DNA of 36,558 bases. It comes from CAYPEL01 sp964409635. Its GTDB lineage: Bacteria; Pseudomonadota; Gammaproteobacteria; DSM-19610. A program made the position numbers and the translations under genes. This document shows, in pieces, positions 8,636 to 16,873 of this stretch. Positions within the stretch are counted from its first letter, which is position 1, and every line of letters begins with the position of its first letter. Location: the NCBI GenBank assembly GCA_964409635.1, contig CAYPEL010000007.1, positions 1 to 36,558 of the forward strand, in the 5' to 3' direction. The notes under the pieces were generated by a model. The model was given only the letters and a program-made list of their open reading frames with translations. It was not told the origin of the DNA and made no database searches.

Positions 8636-9796
8636 ATGCCCGACAAACCAATCCAGGCACTATTATTAACGCGCCCGGATCCTATAGATACTTTGCAACT
8701 TAATACTACTGCCTTGATACTCGACCGCTACCTGACCCGAGAAATCGCCAAACCCATGTTACTGGGGATTAGCCTGCTGGTGCTGCTGTTTGCCGGTTAC
8801 AGTTCAGCCGTAGAAATGACCAGCGATAAAAGCGGCCTGCTACAGCCTGCCACGATCGCACGGCTGATTTTTCTCAACACACTCGTCGCGCTGGAAGTTT
8901 TACTACCCACCGCACTGTATCTTTCCATAGTCGCGACGCTGCGGCGCCTGTACCGGGACAGTGAGATGGCAGCCCTCAGTGCGGCGGGTATTGGCGAGCC
9001 CAGAATACTGCTGGCCGTCTTAAAATTCTCGGTAATTGTCGCCCTGATCGTCGCCGCTATATCTATCTTCGGCCGGCCCTGGGCCTATAAACAAAGTTAC
9101 CAGCTTGAAGCCGAAGCTGCAGCTGAATTTAATATTAACCGCATCCAGCCTGGCAAATTCCTGGAGCTTCAGGACAACGCTTATGTCCTGTTTGCAACCG
9201 GTGTCGACACACAAAATAATAAACTAACCGGTGTTTTCATGCAGAGTGAAGCGTCCGGGAAATCCAAGATTATCTATGCGCAGGAAGCCACTCTGCCTCA
9301 ATCAGATCCAGGCCTTCCTAAAAGCGTTGAATTCACGAATGGTTATGGCTATCTGCTCGATCGCACCGGCGCTAATGATATTGTCTTAAAATTTAAATCA
9401 CTGGTGATGCACTTGCAGGAAGATCCCAGGGCAGCATCACGCAAACGCAAAGCAATATCCACGGCACAGCTCAGTCGATCCAGTAATCCCAAGGAGATTG
9501 CGGAATACCAATGGCGCCTTTCAACGCCCATCGCAACCTTGCTGTTAGCCATGCTGGCGGTGCCCTTAAGCCGCAGTGCACCACGCGAAAACCGGTATAC
9601 CGGCTTCTTCATCGCCATTCTGGTTTATATTGCCCTTTTCAATCTGGCCAGCATGGCCCGTAACTGGCTTGAACAGGATAAAATCGGTGCCCTGCCCGGC
9701 ATTTGGTGGGTTTACATTCTTGCCTTCCTGGTGTTCCTGCTTTTGTTTTACTGGCCCAGGCTGAAACGATCTGGAACTCAACATGCGAGCGCTTGA
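8636..9796 (+). CDS. lptF: LPS export permease LptF (YjgP/YjgQ family)
   Basis: A 386-residue inner-membrane protein of the LptB2FGC complex, which extracts LPS from the inner membrane and pushes it onto the periplasmic bridge. The core begins ILDRYLTREI, standard for LptF, after a roughly 26-residue N-terminal extension. Three N-terminal transmembrane segments come first, then a periplasmic jellyroll-like domain (around FNINRIQPGKFLELQDNAYVLFA), then three C-terminal segments, with LLLAMLAVPLSRSAPREN before the fifth. I chose ATG 8636 over TTG 8630 because an AGGA site lies 7 bases upstream of the ATG. A TTG at 8714 would give a family-length protein but has no obvious ribosome site. It overlaps lptG by 14 bases. 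The usual gammaproteobacterial neighbour pepA is absent. Confidence 0.9.
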   Translation: MPDKPIQALLLTRPDPIDTLQLNTTALILDRYLTREIAKPMLLGISLLVLLFAGYSSAVEMTSDKSGLLQPATIARLIFLNTLVALEVLLPTALYLSIVATLRRLYRDSEMAALSAAGIGEPRILLAVLKFSVIVALIVAAISIFGRPWAYKQSYQLEAEAAAEFNINRIQPGKFLELQDNAYVLFATGVDTQNNKLTGVFMQSEASGKSKIIYAQEATLPQSDPGLPKSVEFTNGYGYLLDRTGANDIVLKFKSLVMHLQEDPRAASRKRKAISTAQLSRSSNPKEIAEYQWRLSTPIATLLLAMLAVPLSRSAPRENRYTGFFIAILVYIALFNLASMARNWLEQDKIGALPGIWWVYILAFLVFLLLFYWPRLKRSGTQHASA

Positions 9797-10850
9797 CCGT
9801 TATATCGCACTCGCCTTAATAAAAGGCTGGGTACTGGTCGGTATTCTTATACTATCGATTTTCGGCCTGTTGCAGTTTGTACAAGAGCTGGAACACGTCG
9901 GTGGTCACTATAAAGCCGTACACGCCGCCGCTTACGTACTGCGAACTTTGCCGCAACTTGCGCTTGACCTGGCACCCGTTACCGGGCTGCTAGGCACATT
10001 GATCGGGCTGGCGAATTTATCCCGACATAGCGAATTGACCGCCATGCGCTCCTCCGGTTTATCCCCCGGCCGTTTATTCCGCTCGGTGATCGCGCCTGCC
10101 GTCCTGATGGCTGCTTTACTGCTAATGGCAGCCGAATACGTCGCACCGGCTTTACAACAAACAGCTGAAGAGCAGCGCTCGATAATACGCAGCGGCCGTT
10201 CCAGCCTGGTGCACGGAAAAGGCCTCTGGTCAAATGCCGGCTTGCGGTTTTTTAATGTCAACAAGCTGGAACACGGCCGCGTTCCCACCGATATCGAGTA
10301 CTTCGAATTTACCCCGGAGGGAAAACTGGTGATGTTTGCCCATGCTGAACGGGCCAATCTGGATCACGGCCGGGAATGGAGTCTCATCAATGTCCATAAA
10401 AAAACCTGGGGTGACAAGCTACAGACAGAAGCTATCGACGAACTGGATATGGGGCCCTTCTGGAAAAAAAGCGAGCTGCCTTTACTATCGCTTCCAAGTT
10501 CGGCTATGTCCATTTCAGATCTGTATACTTACGCCAGACATCTGAAGGCGACCAAGCAGCGCAGCGAGCGCATTGATCTTGCCTTCTGGCAGAAAATAAT
10601 GCTGCCGCTGTCGTTGCTCACTATGGTAGCGATGGCCGTACCTATAGGCGCCTCAAGTACGACGCAACGCACTTCAAATTTGGCGCTACGGCTGGCAGCT
10701 GGCGCCGTAGCCGGTATCTTGCTTTATCTGGGCAGCCAGGTTCTGCAATCATCAGGACTGGCCATGGGCGGCGCACCCTGGCTACTGACCAGCCTCCCTG
10801 TTGTCTTAGTTGCCATCGCCGCCACACTACTCTTTAGAAAAATGAATTGA
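9783..10850 (+). CDS. lptG: LPS export permease LptG (YjgQ family)
   Basis: A 355-residue partner of LptF in the LPS transporter. It starts MRALDRYIALALIKGW, typical of LptG, and has three N-terminal and three C-terminal transmembrane segments around a periplasmic domain (roughly residues 125-265, including NAGLRFFNVNKL and ELPLLSLPSSAMSISDLYTY). The late block MLPLSLLTMVAMAVPIGASS is the standard coupling region before the last segments. The ATG overlaps the end of lptF by 14 bases and has GGA 7 bases upstream, so the two are translationally linked. The MsbA-like exporter follows 86 bases later on the same strand. I cannot tell whether this is the only LptFG pair in the genome or a second, dedicated one. 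Confidence 0.9.
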   Translation: MRALDRYIALALIKGWVLVGILILSIFGLLQFVQELEHVGGHYKAVHAAAYVLRTLPQLALDLAPVTGLLGTLIGLANLSRHSELTAMRSSGLSPGRLFRSVIAPAVLMAALLLMAAEYVAPALQQTAEEQRSIIRSGRSSLVHGKGLWSNAGLRFFNVNKLEHGRVPTDIEYFEFTPEGKLVMFAHAERANLDHGREWSLINVHKKTWGDKLQTEAIDELDMGPFWKKSELPLLSLPSSAMSISDLYTYARHLKATKQRSERIDLAFWQKIMLPLSLLTMVAMAVPIGASSTTQRTSNLALRLAAGAVAGILLYLGSQVLQSSGLAMGGAPWLLTSLPVVLVAIAATLLFRKMN

Positions 10851-10936
10851 TGATGGGGTGGATAAACATGAATTGTTCCCCTTTCCGCTTACAGGCATAA
10901 TCCGCTTCTATAACGCACTAAGCTGACCTACATTCC

Positions 10937-12643
10937 ATGCAATTAATGCTCTATTTCTTTCGTGCCTACCCGCTCAGGGGGGGCATTATGATGCTGGCTT
11001 TACTGTTTGCCGGCATTGCCGAGGGCGCAGGCCTCTCAGCGCTCTTACCGTTACTCAATATTGCCATTAACAACAATGCCGGTGGTGAGGGTGGAAGCGA
11101 CAGCAATGAATTTTCCCAGTATGTCACCGATTTGCTAAGCCGGTTAGGCATCGAACCTGACATAGGCTCCCTGCTGATTATTATTGTCATTGGCGTGACC
11201 ATAAAAAGCCTGCTACTGCTAGTCGCTAAAAAACAGGTAGGTTATACCGCAGCCCAGGTAACCACAGACTTACGCCTGGAACTACTGAGTGTCGTGCTAC
11301 GTAGCAAATGGGAATATTTTGTTCATCAGCCCATCGGCAAGTTCACCAACAGCCTGGCAACAGAAGCCGCCCGCACATCGGAAGCCTTTGTTTGCGGGGC
11401 TACCGCTATTACCTTTCTGATACAAGCCATCATTTACGGGTTTGTCGCGATTGCCGTCTCCTGGAAGGCGGCGTTAATAAGCCTCGTTGCCGGCACGATT
11501 ATTATTGGACTCTCGCATTTTCTGGTACGCATGGCGCGTAAGGCCGGTAAAAAACAGACCAAGCTGTTCATGTCTCTCCTCACACGCCTGACAGACACGC
11601 TGCAATCGGTAAAACCCCTGAAAGCAATGGGCAGAGAACACCTGGTAGATTCTGTCCTCTCGATGGAAACTTCGAAAATGAATCGGGCACTGCAAAAACA
11701 GGTATTCAGCAAGGCTGTACTGGGCGCCGCTCAAGAAGAGATGTTCGCGATTGTCATGGCGCTGGGTATGTTTATTGCACTGGTAAAAATCGGCATGCCG
11801 TTTTCGACTGTTATGGTGCTCGTCGTGGTGCTCGGTAGAATGCTCAGCCAATTTGGGAAAGTGCAAAAGCAGTACCAGAAAATGGCTATTTCAGAAAGCG
11901 CGTTCTGGTCCATGAAACGCACTATCAAGGAAGCACGGCGCGCAGAAGAAGCGCTTGGTGTAGGCGCAACACCCACACTCAAGCAGAATATTAAACTCGA
12001 TCACGTCGATTTTGCCTACGACGAAAGAAAAATCCTCGACCAACTCTCACTTGAAATTCCTGCCGGTTGTCTGACCACGTTAATCGGCTCGTCGGGTTCG
12101 GGCAAAACAACGGTGATTGATCTGGTCATCGGCCTGCTACAGCCACAAGCGGGTGCCGTCCTGATTGACAACCAGCCCTCATCCAACCTGGATAGTAAAG
12201 CCTGGCGACGTATGATCGGCTATGTACCGCAGGAAACGCTCCTGCTGCACGATAGTATTGCCCATAACGTCACACTCGGTGATCCAGCACTCAGTGATGC
12301 AGATGCCGAAGCAGCATTGCGTGCCGCCGGCGCCTGGGAGTTTATTCAAAACCTGCCCGAAGGACTGGAAAGCACCGTGGGTGAACGCGGTAGCAAGCTC
12401 TCTGGTGGCCAACGCCAGCGTATTATCATCGCCCGCGCCCTGGTCAACAAACCGGAATTACTGATTTTGGACGAAGCCACCAGCGCACTGGATCCTGCCA
12501 GCGAACTTGAAATACGTAAAACCGTGGAAAATCTGCGCGGTAAGCTGACGATTCTGGCGATCTCGCACCAGACGAATATGGTTGAGGCCGCCGATCGTGT
12601 TTACCGCCTGGAAAACGGTCAGGCCAGTCGGGTAGTGCCCTAA
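10937..12643 (+). CDS. MsbA-like ABC exporter (fused membrane and ATPase domains)
   Basis: A 568-residue half-transporter that would act as a homodimer in the inner membrane. Residues 1-320 form a type 1 ABC exporter membrane domain with about six helices (hydrophobic near 15-45, 80-100, 150-200 and 265-305). The ATPase domain has Walker A GSSGSGKTT near 386, Q-loop VPQETLLLHDSI, signature LSGGQRQR near 488, Walker B LLILDEATSALD near 508 and H-loop AISHQ. The nearest familiar families are MsbA and related lipid or oligosaccharide-lipid flippases. A lipid substrate is inferred from lptF-lptG just upstream and the ACP/alpha-oxoamine synthase pair downstream. It converges with ELM1 copy 2. Confidence 0.85.
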   Translation: MQLMLYFFRAYPLRGGIMMLALLFAGIAEGAGLSALLPLLNIAINNNAGGEGGSDSNEFSQYVTDLLSRLGIEPDIGSLLIIIVIGVTIKSLLLLVAKKQVGYTAAQVTTDLRLELLSVVLRSKWEYFVHQPIGKFTNSLATEAARTSEAFVCGATAITFLIQAIIYGFVAIAVSWKAALISLVAGTIIIGLSHFLVRMARKAGKKQTKLFMSLLTRLTDTLQSVKPLKAMGREHLVDSVLSMETSKMNRALQKQVFSKAVLGAAQEEMFAIVMALGMFIALVKIGMPFSTVMVLVVVLGRMLSQFGKVQKQYQKMAISESAFWSMKRTIKEARRAEEALGVGATPTLKQNIKLDHVDFAYDERKILDQLSLEIPAGCLTTLIGSSGSGKTTVIDLVIGLLQPQAGAVLIDNQPSSNLDSKAWRRMIGYVPQETLLLHDSIAHNVTLGDPALSDADAEAALRAAGAWEFIQNLPEGLESTVGERGSKLSGGQRQRIIIARALVNKPELLILDEATSALDPASELEIRKTVENLRGKLTILAISHQTNMVEAADRVYRLENGQASRVVP

Positions 12644-12651
12644 CAAATCCA

Positions 12652-12679
12652 AGGGTGGGGTGAGGTAGATGGTATCTAC
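12652..12679. repeat. Repeat-family fragment and short hairpin between convergent genes
   Basis: AGGGTGGGGTGAGG at 12652-12665 also occurs at 21868-21881 and, slightly changed, at 17441-17454. It is followed by a perfect 6-base inverted repeat, GTAGAT (12665-12670) and ATCTAC (12674-12679), with a 3-base loop. This lies between the ends of the ABC exporter and ELM1 copy 2. There is no T-run, so a terminator role is unproven. Confidence 0.45.
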
Positions 12680-12699
12680 AGGGGCTCTGATCCAGAAAT

Positions 12700-13830
12700 T
12701 TATCCGGTAGTGGCATTGAATAACGCCCGCACGCGTTGCACCGCCCTGTCGAGATCAGGTAATTCAGAAAGTGTGTGAGCCGGAAATTTCTGACCCAACC
12801 AGACTGCCCGGCCTTCTGCGATCAACCTGTCATGCACTAAACGTATATCACGGCTCAAGCGCTGCGGACCAGACTGCATCAACCAACGATAGGTGATCGC
12901 TGAAATCCTGACATCATCCTGTTTATTGGACGCAGTGGCCTGCCTGCGCATGGCGTGCTCACCGGTATTGGGATCAAACATATACACCGGTTTCCGGGTT
13001 GCACAGGCTTCGGTCAACATGGACATACTATCGGCGGTGACAATAATTTCATCTGCCAGCGCAAGATAGGCGTAATAGGGATTATCGGGGTCGGCTTTTT
13101 GCCAGCGATAAAATTGCGCGGGTACACGCGTCCACTGCTTCAAGGTATCCAAGGCAGCGTCTGTTGTCCGCGCGCTGGTTGTTACCAGTAGACTGCCGCC
13201 TCTTTTCTCAGCCAAGGCACTGGCCTGTGCAGCCAGCCGTTTAGCGGCTATTTTCCCAAAGGTATAAGGGCCGCTATCCCCCCCGACAATCACTGCAATA
13301 TACGGCATGGCCAAACTATCAACCCTGGTCTGGAAACGCTGCCCGGCCTGCGCAAGCCGCTGTTGTGATATCCGGTGCAGCGTCGTCGAATTTTGCAACA
13401 CATTTGGCCGCTCGGGTAAGCGGTATTGCGGTGTTGTAATGACCAGATCAAAATGCGACGGATCTGCCCAGGGGCGGCCAATATGCACAATTTTAGAATG
13501 CCCCCCCGATTGGTTACGTACCCATCGGCATATGGGTTCATTTCTCATACCGGCCGCGAGGACTAAATCCGGCCAGGGCGCCTGTAAAGGACTGGAGTCC
13601 GTACAGTTTATTCCGCTGAGGCTACTGCCGCGGAACAGGTTTGTTCGCCAGGCATATTTTTTGTGGCTGATTTCCTTGATTTCATAGGGCCAAGCCAGCG
13701 CTTCAGCGAGCGCCAGCAGTTGTTCCCGCTCACCGGCGCGGTACGCTGTGATCAGCCATACGACTGGCGTAATTGCTTGCGCCTGTGCCGTACGGCTCTT
13801 TGTTTCTCTACCCACTAAAGACCTACCCAC
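12700..13830 (-). CDS. ELM1-family protein (DUF1022, putative GT-B-like), copy 2
   Basis: A 376-residue paralogue of the protein at 7431-8474. Shared blocks are VVWLITAYRAGEREQLLALA, LVLAAGMRNEPICRWV, HIGRPWADPSHFDLVITTPQY, VGGDSGPYTFGK, LVTTSARTTDAA and EIIVTADSMSMLTEACAT. It has a longer N-terminus before the conserved core. The start shown is GTG; a second in-frame GTG five codons later (13815) has AGG 6 bases upstream and may be the real one. The biochemical activity of bacterial members is not established, and a glycosyltransferase-like fold is the usual suggestion. It is divergent from the ACP gene and convergent with the ABC exporter. With copy 1 it brackets lptF-lptG-exporter, suggesting that both work on the lipid handled there. 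Confidence 0.78.
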   Translation of the reverse strand: MGRSLVGRETKSRTAQAQAITPVVWLITAYRAGEREQLLALAEALAWPYEIKEISHKKYAWRTNLFRGSSLSGINCTDSSPLQAPWPDLVLAAGMRNEPICRWVRNQSGGHSKIVHIGRPWADPSHFDLVITTPQYRLPERPNVLQNSTTLHRISQQRLAQAGQRFQTRVDSLAMPYIAVIVGGDSGPYTFGKIAAKRLAAQASALAEKRGGSLLVTTSARTTDAALDTLKQWTRVPAQFYRWQKADPDNPYYAYLALADEIIVTADSMSMLTEACATRKPVYMFDPNTGEHAMRRQATASNKQDDVRISAITYRWLMQSGPQRLSRDIRLVHDRLIAEGRAVWLGQKFPAHTLSELPDLDRAVQRVRALFNATTG

Positions 13831-13975
13831 AAACTGGCAATATCCTCAAATCCACCGGATTACACGTAGCAGCCCAGCCCAACACCAAGTACAATTCGAA
13901 ATTGAATCTAACGGTTAACCGCACTTGCTGCAAGCAAATACCCTGTTACTCAGTAAAATAGACCGCGCCTTACCC

Positions 13976-14218
13976 ATGCCCAATTACGCAACTTTCCTGA
14001 CACGTATATTTGAAATTCTTCGCCCCTTTACCAAGCAGGGCATCTTACTCAATGAAGACAGCGAACTGGTCGCAGAACTGGGCCTGACATCCCTGCAAGT
14101 CATGGAGCTTATTGAGCACCTTGAAGACCACTTTGATATTTCCATTCCGTTAAATATTCTTCCGGATATCCGCTCCGTACGCGACCTGGCCTCACAGCTT
14201 GAAAAAATTACCTGCTAA
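13976..14218 (+). CDS. Acyl carrier protein, partner of the adjacent alpha-oxoamine synthase
   Basis: An 80-residue acidic helical protein of typical ACP size. The phosphopantetheine attachment region is ELGLTSLQVMELIEHLEDHF, with Ser39 as the attachment residue. The usual Asp before that serine is Thr here, as in some specialised ACPs. I chose ATG 13976 because it gives standard ACP length; an upstream TTG at 13925 would add 17 unlikely residues. Neither start has a strong ribosome site. Its stop overlaps the start of the next gene in TAATG, so the two are translationally coupled. Dedicated ACPs next to serine palmitoyltransferases are known in bacterial sphingolipid loci, and this one probably delivers the acyl chain. 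Confidence 0.85.
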   Translation: MPNYATFLTRIFEILRPFTKQGILLNEDSELVAELGLTSLQVMELIEHLEDHFDISIPLNILPDIRSVRDLASQLEKITC

Positions 14219-15414
14219 TGAGTCTGTTCGATAAATTCCAGCCCATGATCGACATCCGCGCGGATCTTGAAACGCTTGGTATTATGCCTTTTGGCGCCGT
14301 CACGGAAAAACTTATTTCAGCCACAGAAGGTATCGTAAATGGCCACAAAGTTATCCTTGCCGGCACGAATAATTATCTCGGTTTGACTTTTGATCCCGAA
14401 TGCATCGCGGCCGCCAAACAAGCGGTTGAAGAACAGGGTACGGGCACCACCGGTTCGCGCATGGCCAACGGTACCTTTGCCGGACATATTAAGCTGGAAC
14501 AGGAACTGGCCGCGTACTTCGATCGCAAACACGCCATTGTATTTTCGACCGGTTATGCGGCGACCATGGGCATGGCGTCGACCATAGCTGGGCCTGGCGA
14601 TGTCATCTTGCTAGATGCCGACAGTCACGCCAGTCTTTATGATGGCGTCATGCTGGGTGGTGCGGAGGTGATCCGTTTCCGGCATAACGATGCGGCTGAT
14701 CTTGAAAAACGCCTGCGCCGTCTCGGCGACCGGGCCAGCAATACACTGATCATCGTGGAAGGCATTTACAGTATGCTGGGAGATCAGTCACCACTTGCTG
14801 AATTCGCGGCGGTTAAACGCAAGTACGGTGGCTTCCTGTTAGTCGACGAAGCGCATTCGCTGGGCATGCTCGGCGAACACGGCCGTGGCGTCGCCGAAGA
14901 CCAGGGTGTAGAGGATGAGGTTGATTTTGTTGTCGGCACGTTCAGTAAAAGCCTCGGCGCCATCGGCGGCTATTGCGTCAGCAACCACCCGCAACTCGAA
15001 GCCATCCGTTTTTCAGCCCGGTCATATATTTTTACGGCCTCGTCCTCACCGTCAGTTATTGCTTCAACACGCGTTGCTTTGCGGTTAATGCAGAAGCGCC
15101 CCGAACTGCGTACCCAGCTATGGAACAATGCGCAAAGACTCTACGATGGTTTGAAAACGCAGGGCTTTACCGTCAGCCCGCAAGTCAGCCCGGTGGTCGC
15201 GGTCACCATCAAACAGCGCGATCAAGCGATTACCTGGTGGCATCAATTGATGCTCAACGGTATCTACGTCAACCTGGTTATGCCACCCGCCTCACCCACT
15301 GATGATAGCCTGTTACGTTGCAGTGTCAGCGCCGCACACAGCAGCGAACAAATAGACCAGATTGTTGCCGCATTTGCCGATCTGCCGGAAATGGCTGCCG
15401 CTGCTGTTGACTAA
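14218..15414 (+). CDS. Serine palmitoyltransferase-like alpha-oxoamine synthase
   Basis: A 398-residue PLP enzyme of fold type I. The family condenses an amino acid with an acyl thioester and releases CO2. PLP residues are visible: His137 in DADSHASLYDG (ring stacking), Asp210 and His213 in LVDEAHSLG, and the Schiff-base Lys244 in GTFSKSLGAIGGY. The form G-T-F-S-K-S is the one I associate with serine palmitoyltransferase, whereas BioF and KBL usually have GTLGKA or GTLGKAL. With a coupled ACP upstream, synthesis of 3-ketosphinganine or a similar long-chain base is the best reading. No ceramide synthase or ketosphinganine reductase is visible in the window. Alternatives are an 8-amino-7-oxononanoate synthase-like or other acyl-amino-ketone enzyme. 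Confidence 0.82.
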   Translation: MSLFDKFQPMIDIRADLETLGIMPFGAVTEKLISATEGIVNGHKVILAGTNNYLGLTFDPECIAAAKQAVEEQGTGTTGSRMANGTFAGHIKLEQELAAYFDRKHAIVFSTGYAATMGMASTIAGPGDVILLDADSHASLYDGVMLGGAEVIRFRHNDAADLEKRLRRLGDRASNTLIIVEGIYSMLGDQSPLAEFAAVKRKYGGFLLVDEAHSLGMLGEHGRGVAEDQGVEDEVDFVVGTFSKSLGAIGGYCVSNHPQLEAIRFSARSYIFTASSSPSVIASTRVALRLMQKRPELRTQLWNNAQRLYDGLKTQGFTVSPQVSPVVAVTIKQRDQAITWWHQLMLNGIYVNLVMPPASPTDDSLLRCSVSAAHSSEQIDQIVAAFADLPEMAAAAVD

Positions 15415-15420
15415 TACCCT

Positions 15421-16710
15421 ATGGATAAACTCAGCATAACCGGCAATGGCCCCCTGTCCGGGGAAACCCGGATTTCCGGCGCCAAGAATGCCGCTTTACC
15501 GGTGCTTGCCGCCACACTCCTGTCAGCTGAACCCATTGGTATCAGCAACCTGCCACACCTGCGTGATATCACAACCACCCTGGAATTGCTGGGTCAACTC
15601 GGTACCCGCATCGAGTTGAACGAAAACATGGATCTGATCGCGGATAACGGCCAGATACATTCCACCTGCGCCACCTATGAACTGGTTAAAACCATGCGTG
15701 CCTCCATCCTGGTGCTCGGCCCCTTGCTGGCGCGTTTTGGTGAAGCGGATGTCTCGCTTCCTGGCGGTTGTGCAATTGGTTCGCGGCCCGTCAACCTGCA
15801 CATACAGGGACTCAAAGCCATGGGCGCTGAAATTGAAATCAAGGAGGGTTACATACAGGCGCGCGCCAAACGCCTGCAAGGCGCGCGGATATTTTTTGAC
15901 ACGGTTTCTGTCACCGGGACAGAAAATTTAATGATGGCGGCCACACTGGCAGAAGGTACCACGCATTTGGAAAATGCAGCGCGTGAACCGGAAGTCACTG
16001 ACCTGGCACACTGTCTCAATGCAATGGGCGCCAAAATCACCGGCGCAGGCACAGATACTATCGTCATTGAGGGGGTCAAAAAGCTGGGAGCAGCAACCCA
16101 TCGCATCATTCCCGACCGAATAGAAACCGGCACCTTCCTGGTGGCTGCCGCTGTCACCGGTGGAAAAATCAGGCTGCGCCAGGCGGCTCCATTAATTCTG
16201 GACGCCGTACTCGAGAAACTCCGGGAAGCCGGTGCAAAACTTTCCACTGGAGAGGACTGGATTGAAATCGACATGCAGGGCAAACCCAACTCGGTCAATA
16301 TAACCACGGCCCCCTACCCCGCTTTTCCAACTGACATGCAGGCACAGTTTGTAGTACTGAATACTCTGGCAAAAGGCACGGCAACCATCACGGAAACGAT
16401 TTTTGAAAACCGTTTCATGCACGTCCAGGAGCTGCAACGGATGGGCGCGGATATCGAACTACAAGGCAATACAGCGATCGTGCGCGGAGTAGAAAAGCTG
16501 CACGGCGCACCCGTGATGGCGACTGATCTGCGCGCCTCGGCCAGCCTGATCATCGCCGGACTGGCCGCCGAAGGTGAGACCATTATTGATCGTATTTACC
16601 ACCTGGATCGGGGTTATGAGTGCATCGAGGAAAAACTTGCCCAGCTGGGCGCCCGTATTCGCCGCTTATCCAATCAGGTGAAGAAGTCACCTGCACGCGC
16701 GGTGAGCTAA
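15421..16710 (+). CDS. murA: UDP-N-acetylglucosamine 1-carboxyvinyltransferase MurA
   Basis: A 429-residue cytoplasmic enzyme for the first committed step of peptidoglycan synthesis, transferring enolpyruvate from PEP to UDP-GlcNAc. Lys22-Asn23 lie in SGAKNAALP, and the catalytic, fosfomycin-reactive cysteine is Cys117 in LPGGCAIGSRP. The two-domain inside-out barrel pattern (repeated G-A-x-I-x blocks, RIETGTFLVAAA, TDMQAQFVVLNTLAKG, TDLRASASLIIAGLAA) is intact, so I expect an active enzyme. Length is slightly above the usual 418-425. The start lies only 6 bases after the alpha-oxoamine synthase stop, implying cotranscription. In many gammaproteobacteria murA sits with mla and lpt genes instead, so this placement is unusual. 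A second genomic copy cannot be excluded. Confidence 0.92.
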   Translation: MDKLSITGNGPLSGETRISGAKNAALPVLAATLLSAEPIGISNLPHLRDITTTLELLGQLGTRIELNENMDLIADNGQIHSTCATYELVKTMRASILVLGPLLARFGEADVSLPGGCAIGSRPVNLHIQGLKAMGAEIEIKEGYIQARAKRLQGARIFFDTVSVTGTENLMMAATLAEGTTHLENAAREPEVTDLAHCLNAMGAKITGAGTDTIVIEGVKKLGAATHRIIPDRIETGTFLVAAAVTGGKIRLRQAAPLILDAVLEKLREAGAKLSTGEDWIEIDMQGKPNSVNITTAPYPAFPTDMQAQFVVLNTLAKGTATITETIFENRFMHVQELQRMGADIELQGNTAIVRGVEKLHGAPVMATDLRASASLIIAGLAAEGETIIDRIYHLDRGYECIEEKLAQLGARIRRLSNQVKKSPARAVS

Positions 16711-16786
16711 ACTCTGCTGTTAGTCGATTAATCTTAGAGATTTTCCGCTGATCAAGCGGCATCTATGATCTCCGATAAGGTATACG

Positions 16787-16845
16787 GTAGGAGCGGTTTT
16801 AACCGCGATAGCTCTACCGCCCATCGCGGTTAAAACCACTCCTAC
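16787..16845. repeat. Near-perfect 23-base inverted repeat (REP-like palindrome)
   Basis: The left arm (16787-16809) starts GTAGGAGCGG and ends AACCGCGAT. The right arm (16823-16845) is its reverse complement with one mismatch. The arms are separated by 13 bases. Sequences starting GTAGGAG with a GC palindrome are a common style of REP/BIME elements in gammaproteobacteria. No T-run follows, so it is probably a dispersed element and not a simple terminator. Transcripts in either direction would form a long stable hairpin. Confidence 0.8.
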
Positions 16846-16873
16846 AGGCATTTACGAATAAATCAGATGTTCC

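Noticed and set aside
15849..16307. 152-codon minus-strand ORF opposite murA
   Set aside because: Shadow of the murA frame; no domain or start signal.
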